From Burkholderiaceae bacterium (GTDB lineage: Bacteria > Pseudomonadota > Gammaproteobacteria > Burkholderiales > Burkholderiaceae_E), in the NCBI GenBank assembly GCA_023954015.1, contig JAMLIS010000005.1, positions 124,001-188,000 on the forward strand: a stretch of 64,000 nt of DNA. Reading direction: 5' to 3'. This document shows positions 52,088 to 58,981 of this stretch, one piece after another. Each line of letters begins with the position of its first letter. The stretch's first letter is position 1. The notes under the pieces are model-generated. The model saw only the letters and a program-made list of their open reading frames with translations. It searched no databases and had not been told where the DNA came from. Both the position numbers and the translations under genes were made by a program.

Positions 52088-54091
52088 ATGAAAGACGAAG
52101 ACCGCAAGACCGGAATGCACGACCCCGGACGCCGAGCCGTGCTCGGCGGCAGCGCCAAAGCGGTGGCCGCCGTGGGACTCGGCGGCGTGCTCACGGCCTG
52201 CGGACGAGAGGAGAACCCTGCGGCGTCGACGCAAGGCGCCGTCTCCGGGAGTGCGACCTCGGCCCCGCCGGGGGCTCCGGTCGCGAGCGCTGCGGCGCCG
52301 GCTTCCGCGTCGGACGTCGACAAGGCGATCGCCAGGACGCACGTCGGTCCGGGCGAGCTCGACGAGTACTACGTGTTCTTCTCCAGCGGACAGTGCGGCG
52401 AGCTGCGGATCGTCGGGCTGCCGTCGATGCGCGAGTTGATGCGCGTGCCGGTGTTCAACCGCTGCAGCGCCACCGGATGGGGGCAGACCAACGAGAGCCG
52501 CAAGATCCTCACCGAAGGACTCACGCCCGAGACGCGCAGATACCTCCAGAGCCGGGGCGGCATCTACCTGAACGGCGACCTGCACCATCCCCACATGTCG
52601 TTCACCGACGGCACCTACGACGGGCGCTATCTGTTCATGAACGACAAGGCGAACACGCGCGTCGCGCGCGTGCGCTGCGACGTGATGAAGTGCGACAGGA
52701 TCATCGAGTTGCCGAACCAGCAGACGGTGCACGGACTGCGCGTGCAGAAGTACCCGAAGACGGGCTACGTCTTCTGCAACGGCGAGAACCGCGTGCCGAT
52801 CCCGAACGACGGCAGCGACGTCGAGAGCCACGAAAAATACGAATGCGTGTTCACCGCCGTCGACGGCGACACGATGAAGGTCGCCTGGCAGGTGCTCGTC
52901 GACGGCAATCTCGACAATTGCGATGCCGACTACCAGGGCAAGTACGCGTTCTCGACCTGCTACAACTCCGAGGAGGGGCTGACGCTGGGCGAGATGACCG
53001 CCAACGAGCAGGACTGGATCGTCGTATTCAACATAGCCCGCATCGAGGAGGCCGTCCGCAGCGGCAAGGCGAAGACGATCGGCGGCGTCCCGGTCGTCGA
53101 CGGCAAGCACGGTTCGCCGTACACGCGCTACATCCCCATTCCGAACAGCCCGCACGGCATCAACACCGCGCCCGACGGGATCCATGTCGTCGCCAACGGC
53201 AAGCTCTCGCCGACGGTCAGCGTGTTCGACGTGCGCAGGTTCGACGATCTCTTCGACGACAGGATCGAACCGCGCGCCTGCGTCGTTGCCGAGCCCGAAC
53301 TCGGCCTGGGGCCGCTGCACACCGCCTTCGACGGACGCGGCAACGCGTACACGACGTTGTTCATCGACAGCCAGATCGTCAAGTGGAACATCCAGAAGGC
53401 CGTCGACGCATTCGCCGGCAAGGACGTGGATCCGATCGTGCAGAAGCTCGACGTGCACTACCAGCCGGGGCACAACCACACGTCGATGGGGCAGACCAAG
53501 GATGCCGACGGCAAGTGGCTGATCTCGCTGAACAAGTTCTCGAAGGACCGGTTCCTGAACGTCGGGCCGCTGAAGCCCGAATGCGACCAGTTGATCGACA
53601 TTTCGGGCGACGAGATGATTCTCGTGCACGACGGGCCCAGTTTCGCCGAACCGCACGACGCGACGATCGTGCATCGGTCGATAGTCGATCCGGTCAACGT
53701 GTGGAAGCGCGACGACCCGATGTTCGCCGACGCGGTGAAGCAGGCCAGGGCCGACAACGTCGTGCTGGAGGAAGCGGCGAGCGTCGTCCGCGAGGGCCGG
53801 AAAGTTCGCGTCTACATGTTTTCCGCGGCTCCGGTATTCAGTCTCACCGAGTTCAAGGTGAAGCAGGGCGACGAGGTCACAATCTACGTGACGAACCGCG
53901 ACGAGGTCGAGGACCTGACGCACGGCTTCACGATCGTCAACTACGGCATCGCGATGGAAGTGGCGCCGCAGGCGACCGCTTCGGTCACCTTCGTCGCCGA
54001 CCGGCCGGGCGTGTACTGGTACTACTGCCAGTGGTTCTGCCACGCGCTGCACATGGAGATGAAGGGGCGGATGATGGTGGAGCGCGCGTAG
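52088..54091 (+). CDS. nosZ: Nitrous-oxide reductase NosZ
   Basis: 667 aa multicopper enzyme that reduces N2O to N2 in the periplasm, the last step of denitrification. The twin-arginine signal has Arg15-Arg16 in PGRRAVLGG, which places it in the Tat-exported clade I. The seven-bladed propeller holds the CuZ histidines in [37 protein letters not shown] and AEPHDAT. The C-terminal cupredoxin domain has the CuA ligands Cys647, Cys651, His655 and Met658 in [13 protein letters not shown]. Signal processing may differ: LTAC at 35-38 resembles a lipobox. An alternative start at 52043 overlaps the nosR stop, but 52088 fits a Tat signal better. Confidence 0.96.
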   Translation: MKDEDRKTGMHDPGRRAVLGGSAKAVAAVGLGGVLTACGREENPAASTQGAVSGSATSAPPGAPVASAAAPASASDVDKAIARTHVGPGELDEYYVFFSSGQCGELRIVGLPSMRELMRVPVFNRCSATGWGQTNESRKILTEGLTPETRRYLQSRGGIYLNGDLHHPHMSFTDGTYDGRYLFMNDKANTRVARVRCDVMKCDRIIELPNQQTVHGLRVQKYPKTGYVFCNGENRVPIPNDGSDVESHEKYECVFTAVDGDTMKVAWQVLVDGNLDNCDADYQGKYAFSTCYNSEEGLTLGEMTANEQDWIVVFNIARIEEAVRSGKAKTIGGVPVVDGKHGSPYTRYIPIPNSPHGINTAPDGIHVVANGKLSPTVSVFDVRRFDDLFDDRIEPRACVVAEPELGLGPLHTAFDGRGNAYTTLFIDSQIVKWNIQKAVDAFAGKDVDPIVQKLDVHYQPGHNHTSMGQTKDADGKWLISLNKFSKDRFLNVGPLKPECDQLIDISGDEMILVHDGPSFAEPHDATIVHRSIVDPVNVWKRDDPMFADAVKQARADNVVLEEAASVVREGRKVRVYMFSAAPVFSLTEFKVKQGDEVTIYVTNRDEVEDLTHGFTIVNYGIAMEVAPQATASVTFVADRPGVYWYYCQWFCHALHMEMKGRMMVERA

Positions 54092-54103
54092 GCGCGGCGC
54101 GGC

Positions 54104-55444
54104 GTGCCGGGTGCCGTTTGGCGCGCAGCGGTGCGTGCCCTCTTCGTCGCGGGTATCGCGGCGCTCGGCCCGAATGCGGGCACGGGCGCGCGCGCGGCCG
54201 AGCAGCGCGTCGAGCCCGGCGAATCGCTGCAGGCGCTGGTCGACGCCGCGCGTCCGGGCGACACGATCCGGCTCGCCGCGGGACGGCACGCCGGCCCGGT
54301 CCGCGTGGACCGGACGATCGCGCTGGTCGGCGAGGCCGGCGCGGTGCTCGCCGGAACCGGCGTGGGCAGCGTGTTGACGATCGCCGCCGACGACGTGCGC
54401 GTCGAGGGGATCGAGATCACAGGCTCCGGACGCGACCTGCCCGCGATGGACTCGGCGGTTCTGGTCACGCGACAGGCGAAACGCGCGCTCGTGCGCGGCA
54501 ACCGGCTGGTGGGCAACCTGTTCGGCGTCTACCTGCACGGCGCTGCCGGCTCGATGGTCGAGGGCAACGAGATCGTCGGGCGCAGCGACCTGCGGCTGTC
54601 GGAGGCGGGCAACGGCGTATCGATCTGGAACGCGCCGGGCGCGCAGGTGATCGGCAACACGATTCGCGGCGGGCGCGACGGAATCTTCGTGAAGACCAGC
54701 CGGGACAACGTGTTCGCCGGCAACACCTTCACGCAGTTGCGCTTCGCGATCCACTACATGTACACGCACGACAGCCGTATCGTCGGCAACCGCTCGCGAG
54801 GCAACCACGTCGGCTGGGCGATCATGTATTCCGACCGGCTCGAGATCCGCGACAACGTCTCGGACGACGATCGCGACCACGGACTGCTGCTGAACTCGAC
54901 GAACCGGTCGGAGATCGTCGGCAACGTCGTGCGCAACGGCCGCGAGAAGTGCGTGTTCGTCTACAACGCCACGCGCAACGACCTGCGCGACAACTGGTTC
55001 GAGGGCTGTCCGATCGGCATCCACTTCACGGCCGGATCCGACGGCAACACGATGACCGGCAACGCCTTCGTCGCCAATCGCGTGCAGGTCAAGTACGTCG
55101 GAACGCGCTTCATCGACTGGGCGCACGACGGGCGCGGCAACTACTGGAGCGACAACCCCGCCTTCGACCTCGACGGCGACGGGATCGCCGACCGCCCCTA
55201 CCGGCCGAACGACGTGATGGACGAGGTGCTCTGGACGCTGCCGGCGGCCAAGGCGCTGCTGAACAGCCCGGCGGTGCAGATGGTGCGCTGGGCACAGGCG
55301 CGCTTTCCCGCGCTGTACCCCGGCGGCGTCTTCGACAGCGCACCGCTGATGCGCCCGCCGCGGGTGCCGCCGCCGACGTCGTTGCCTGCGCCATCGTCGC
55401 GGCCCGCGTTCCCGCGGTCCTCGCCCGGCGGGAAACGCGGATGA
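54104..55444 (+). CDS. nosD: NosD copper-cluster assembly protein
   Basis: 446 aa from a GTG at 54104. NosD is a periplasmic right-handed beta-helix protein needed, with NosF and NosY, to build the CuZ site. A signal peptide (ALFVAGIAALGPNAGTGARA) is followed by about ten carbohydrate-binding/sugar-hydrolase (CASH) type repeats such as GIEITGSGRD, GNRLVGNLFGVYLHG and GNTIRGGRDGIFVKTS. The family-specific phrases YMYTHDSRIVGNRSRGNHVGWAIMYS and GIHFTAGSDGNTMTGN are present. A proline-rich tail of ~40 residues ends the protein. It starts 12 bp after nosZ and overlaps nosF. Confidence 0.94.
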   Translation: MPGAVWRAAVRALFVAGIAALGPNAGTGARAAEQRVEPGESLQALVDAARPGDTIRLAAGRHAGPVRVDRTIALVGEAGAVLAGTGVGSVLTIAADDVRVEGIEITGSGRDLPAMDSAVLVTRQAKRALVRGNRLVGNLFGVYLHGAAGSMVEGNEIVGRSDLRLSEAGNGVSIWNAPGAQVIGNTIRGGRDGIFVKTSRDNVFAGNTFTQLRFAIHYMYTHDSRIVGNRSRGNHVGWAIMYSDRLEIRDNVSDDDRDHGLLLNSTNRSEIVGNVVRNGREKCVFVYNATRNDLRDNWFEGCPIGIHFTAGSDGNTMTGNAFVANRVQVKYVGTRFIDWAHDGRGNYWSDNPAFDLDGDGIADRPYRPNDVMDEVLWTLPAAKALLNSPAVQMVRWAQARFPALYPGGVFDSAPLMRPPRVPPPTSLPAPSSRPAFPRSSPGGKRG

Positions 55445-56466
55445 CGATCGCCGAATGGAGCGGCGCGACGAAGCGCTACGGCGACGTGACCGCGGTGCGC
55501 GACGTCACGCTGGCGCTGCGCGCCGGCGAGGCGACCGCGCTCGTCGGGCACAACGGCGCCGGCAAGACGACGTTGATCAAGCTGATGCTCGGCCTGGTGC
55601 GCCCGGACGAGGGAACGGTGCGCGTCCTGGGCGTCGATCCCGCCGGCGCGCAGGGTGCCGGCGCGCGACGTGCCGTCGGTTTCCTGCCCGAGAACGTCGC
55701 TTTCCACGGGGCGCTCACCGGTCGAGAGTCGCTGGCGTTCTACGCACGGCTGAAGGGCAGTCCGGCGAGCGCGAACGCGGCGCTGCTCGCGCGCGTCGGC
55801 ATCGCTCGTGCCGCCGATCGGCGGGTGGCGACCTACTCGAAGGGGATGCGCCAGCGGCTCGGCATCGCGCAGGCACTCATCGGCGCGCCGCGGCTGCTGC
55901 TGTTCGACGAGCCCACCAGCGGGCTCGATCCCGATTCGCGCGCCGAGGTCTATGAAACGATCGACGAACTGCGCGCCGCCGGAGCCACCGTGCTCGTCTC
56001 GACGCACGCGCTCGAGGAGATCGAGCGCCGGGTGGATCGGGCAGCGATCGTGCACGGCGGTCGCCTCGTCGCCGCCGGTACGCTCGGCGAGCTGCGCCGC
56101 GGCGCGGGCGCGCAGTTGCGGCTGCGGCTGCGCGTGCGCGCATGCGCGGCCGACACGGTGCTCGCGCGGCTGCCCGAAAGCGTGCGCTGCGTCGAGCGCG
56201 AGCCCGAGCGCGAGCGTGAGCGCGAGCCCGAGCCCGAGCGCAAGCGCGAGCCCGAGCGCAAGCGCGAGCCCGAGCGCAAGCGCGAGTCCAAAGCCGAGCG
56301 CGCGTCGCTCGTGCTGCTCGCGCCGGCCGACGCGAAGATGGCCGTGCTGCGCGCGCTGGGTTCGCTCGGCGAGATCGTCGAGGACGTCGACATCGAGGCG
56401 CCGGGGCTGCAGCAGCTGTATCGGCAGTGGATCGAATCGAGCGACGCACACGAGGTGGCGACGTGA
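55441..56466 (+). CDS. nosF: NosF ABC-type ATPase
   Basis: 341 aa, about 30 residues longer than usual. Provides ATP-driven work for CuZ assembly with membrane partner NosY. Walker A is GHNGAGKTTLIKL near residue 36, the Q-loop region FLPENVAFHG, the ABC signature YSKGMRQRLGIAQAL near residue 134, Walker B LLLFDEPTSGLDP and the switch histidine in VSTHALEE. Around residues 252-286 a highly charged linker of EREPERKR units is inserted; part of it is three perfect 18-bp repeats. Start ATG at 55441 overlaps the nosD stop. Confidence 0.94.
   Translation: MTIAEWSGATKRYGDVTAVRDVTLALRAGEATALVGHNGAGKTTLIKLMLGLVRPDEGTVRVLGVDPAGAQGAGARRAVGFLPENVAFHGALTGRESLAFYARLKGSPASANAALLARVGIARAADRRVATYSKGMRQRLGIAQALIGAPRLLLFDEPTSGLDPDSRAEVYETIDELRAAGATVLVSTHALEEIERRVDRAAIVHGGRLVAAGTLGELRRGAGAQLRLRLRVRACAADTVLARLPESVRCVEREPEREREREPEPERKREPERKREPERKRESKAERASLVLLAPADAKMAVLRALGSLGEIVEDVDIEAPGLQQLYRQWIESSDAHEVAT
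56230..56283 (+). repeat. 18-bp tandem repeat in nosF, three perfect copies
   Basis: GAGCCCGAGCGCAAGCGC at 56230, 56248 and 56266 encodes EPERKR three times (residues 264-281). Degenerate versions extend to about 56194-56298. The unit keeps the reading frame, so copy number could change without breaking nosF. Confidence 0.9.
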
Positions 56467-57293
56467 ACGTCGCGACGATCGCGATGCACGAGGTGCGCAT
56501 CGGCATGCGCAATCGCTGGGCGGTGGCGACCACGCTCGTGCTCGCCGCGCTCGCGCTGTCGCTCGCGCTGCTCGGCAGTGCGCCCACCGGAGTCGTGAAG
56601 ACCGATCCGTTGGCCGTCGTCGTCGTGAGCCTGTCGTCGCTCACGATCCTGCTGATTCCGCTGATCGCGCTGATGCTGTCGTTCGACGCGATCGTGGGCG
56701 AACACGAACGCGGCACGCTGGCGCTGCTGCTGTCGTATCCGGTGGCCCGCTGGCAGGTCGTCGTCGGCAAGATCGTCGGACAGACGGCGATCCTCGGCGT
56801 GGCCACGGTCCTCGGCTATGGCGCCGCCGCGATCGCGATCGCGATCGGGAAGACCGGTGCGGCCGTGCAGCCGGCGTGGGGCGCCTTCGCCGCCCTGGTG
56901 GGCACGTCGATCCTGCTCGGCGCGAGCTTCGTGGCGCTCGGCTGCCTGGCGAGCGCGCTCGTGCGCGAGCGGGCGACCGCGGCGGGAATCGCGGTCGCGC
57001 TGTGGCTTTTCTTCGTGCTGCTGTACGACACCGCGCTGCTCGGCGTGCTCGTCGCCGACCAGGGGCGAACGCTCGGACGCACTGCGCTCGACGCGCTGCT
57101 GCTGCTCAATCCGGCCGACGCGTACCGGCTGTTCAACATGAGCGCGAGCGATGCCGTCTCGGTCTACAGCGGCATGGCCGGGCCGGGCGACGCGAGTCGC
57201 TTGCCGATCGCGGCGCTGCTCGGCGCGCTCGTTGCCTGGGTCGTCGTTCCCGCACTCGCGGCGGTGGCGGTGTTTCGGCGCAGAGCGGTATGA
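56463..57293 (+). CDS. nosY: NosY ABC transporter permease
   Basis: 276 aa membrane partner of NosF with about six helices. It begins MNVATIAMHEVRIGMRNRWAVATTLVLAALALSLALLG, and GEHERGTLALLLSYPVARWQVVVGKIVGQ is the family's cytoplasmic coupling segment. The start is a GTG at 56463 overlapping the nosF stop as GTGA, and the end overlaps nosL. It probably supplies a sulfur species or conformational energy for CuZ formation, as known for NosDFY. Confidence 0.93.
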   Translation: MNVATIAMHEVRIGMRNRWAVATTLVLAALALSLALLGSAPTGVVKTDPLAVVVVSLSSLTILLIPLIALMLSFDAIVGEHERGTLALLLSYPVARWQVVVGKIVGQTAILGVATVLGYGAAAIAIAIGKTGAAVQPAWGAFAALVGTSILLGASFVALGCLASALVRERATAAGIAVALWLFFVLLYDTALLGVLVADQGRTLGRTALDALLLLNPADAYRLFNMSASDAVSVYSGMAGPGDASRLPIAALLGALVAWVVVPALAAVAVFRRRAV

Positions 57294-57889
57294 CGGGCGC
57301 CTCGACGCCGTTGCCGATCGAGCGTCTCTCGATGCGCGCGAAGCGGCGCGCGCGGCCCTTCGCCGCCATGCTCGTCGTCGCGGCGGCCGGCTCGATGCTT
57401 GCCGGTTGCCAGCAGGGTGCGCCTTCGGCCGCCCGGACACCGACGCCCGACGAAGTGCTCGCCGAAGCCACCGGCTACTACTGCGGAATGCTGCTGTCCG
57501 ACCACGAGGGGCCGAAAGGGCAGGTGCATCTGGCCGGTCGCGACGCGCCGCTGTGGTTTTCTTCGGTGCGCGATACGCTCGCGTTCCTGCGGCTGCCCGA
57601 GGAACCGCGCGAGATCACCGCGGTCTACGTCAACGACATGGCGCGCGCGAAGAACTGGGCGCAGCCCGAGCCCGGTGCCTGGGTCGAGGCGCACGGCGCG
57701 TGGTTCGTGCTCGGCAGCGACCGGTCGGGCGGGATGGGCGCTCCCGAGGCGATACCCTTCTCGCGCGAGGACGCCGCGCGGGACTTCGCCGCGCAGCGTG
57801 GCGGGCGACTCGCGCGGCTTGCAGAGATTCCGGACGACTACGTGCTGGGCGCGGTCGGTGCGGGCGCTCAGGAACGAGGTGAACGATGA
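57290..57889 (+). CDS. nosL: NosL copper chaperone lipoprotein
   Basis: 199 aa. NosL binds Cu(I) and delivers it to NosZ assembly in the periplasm. The N-terminal ~30 residues are basic (MRAKRRARPF) and lead into a hydrophobic core ending in the lipobox LAGC, so it is lipid-anchored. The hallmark copper-binding YYCGMLLSDHEGPKGQVHL, with CGM, lies near residue 65. The C-terminal WFVLGSDRSGGMGAPEAIPFS fits the family. The start at 57290 (ATGA with nosY) puts 14 residues before MRAKRR; an internal ATG at 57332 is also possible. Confidence 0.92.
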   Translation: MTGASTPLPIERLSMRAKRRARPFAAMLVVAAAGSMLAGCQQGAPSAARTPTPDEVLAEATGYYCGMLLSDHEGPKGQVHLAGRDAPLWFSSVRDTLAFLRLPEEPREITAVYVNDMARAKNWAQPEPGAWVEAHGAWFVLGSDRSGGMGAPEAIPFSREDAARDFAAQRGGRLARLAEIPDDYVLGAVGAGAQERGER

Positions 57890-58905
57890 GATCGATGGTC
57901 GAGCGCAGGCGCTTCCTGGCGGTGGTGGGCGCATCGGCGGCGTGCGCCGGATTTCCGCCGGCGCGCGCCGCGGCGCGCAGCGCGCCGGACCCCGTCGTCT
58001 GGAAGGGAACGGCGCTCGGCGCGCTCGCCTCGATCACGCTCGTGCACGAGGACCGCGCGCACGCGCGCCGCGTTCTCGATGCGTGCCTCGAAGAGGTCGA
58101 GCGCCTCGAGCGGGTCTTCAGCCTGTATCGCGCCGACTCGGCGCTGGTGCGGCTGAACGATGCGGGCGAGCTGCGTGCGCCGCCGCCGGAACTGGTCGAG
58201 CTGCTGTCGGCATCGCTCGCGCTCGCGCGTGCCAGCGCCGGCGCCTTCGATCCGACGATCCAGCCGCTGTACCGCCTGTACGAAGCGCATTTCCGTGCGC
58301 CGGACGCGGCGCCCGAAGGGCCCGACGACACCGCGGTTGCCGGTGCGCTGCGCCGGGTCGACCACCGACGCGTCGAGGTCGGCGCAGATCGCATCGCGCT
58401 CGGCGCGCGCGGGATGGCGCTGACGCTGAACGGTATCGCGCAGGGATACGTCACCGACCGCGTCGCCGACCGGCTGCGCGGCGACGGCTTCGCCGGGGTG
58501 GCGATCGACCTGGGCGAAGCGCGCGCGGCCGGTCGCCGCGCCGACGGCAGGGCGTGGACGGCGGCGGTAGTCGACCCGGACGAGCCGTCGCGCACGCTGT
58601 TCGAGTTGACGATGGGCGACGGTGCGGGGCAGGTCGCGGCACTGGCCACTTCGGCCGGCGCCGGCACGCGCTTCGGAGCGGACCCGCGCGTGCACCACCT
58701 GTTCGATCCGCGCACGGGCCGCAGCGCGAACCGCCATGCGTCGGTGTCGGTGGCGGCCTCGCGCGCGACGGTCGCCGACGGGCTGTCGACCGCGCTGTCG
58801 ATCGTCGCACCCGAGCGAGCGCGAGCGTTGCTCGCGGCGTATCCGGCGGCGCGCGCGTGGCTGCTGCACGTCGACGGAACGATCGAGACGATGCCGGCCG
58901 GCTGA
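57886..58905 (+). CDS. nosX: FAD:protein FMN transferase (ApbE/NosX)
   Basis: 339 aa. ApbE-type enzyme that attaches FMN covalently to a threonine, here most likely in the SGAT motif of the two NosR proteins. A twin-arginine-like signal is present (VERRRFLAVVGASAACAG), in keeping with periplasmic action. Conserved segments are ERVFSLYRADSALVRLN, GAFDPTIQPLY, TLNGIAQGYVTDRV, GVAIDLGEARA and HHLFDPRTGR. The family's usual ...GGD... or GGE-type glycine motif before the flavin loop is here DLGEARAAG. It overlaps nosL (ATGA) and lies 76 bp before nosR2, between the target proteins it should modify. Confidence 0.9.
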   Translation: MRSMVERRRFLAVVGASAACAGFPPARAAARSAPDPVVWKGTALGALASITLVHEDRAHARRVLDACLEEVERLERVFSLYRADSALVRLNDAGELRAPPPELVELLSASLALARASAGAFDPTIQPLYRLYEAHFRAPDAAPEGPDDTAVAGALRRVDHRRVEVGADRIALGARGMALTLNGIAQGYVTDRVADRLRGDGFAGVAIDLGEARAAGRRADGRAWTAAVVDPDEPSRTLFELTMGDGAGQVAALATSAGAGTRFGADPRVHHLFDPRTGRSANRHASVSVAASRATVADGLSTALSIVAPERARALLAAYPAARAWLLHVDGTIETMPAG

Positions 58906-58965
58906 CCGCACTGCGCGCGCGGACCGATCGCCGCGAACGTCGGCGGAGCCGACTTGTCGCGGCCT

Positions 58966-58971
58966 TATACT
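58966..58971 (+). promoter_or_regulatory. Candidate -10 box (TATACT) before nosR2
   Basis: TATACT in the context CCTTATACTGGCGCC ends 10 bp before the ATG at 58982, like the box before nosR (CCTATACTGCGCC). It suggests nosR2 has its own promoter and a message with almost no leader. The lack of a -35 box is noted. Confidence 0.4.
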
Positions 58972-58981
58972 GGCGCCGCTC

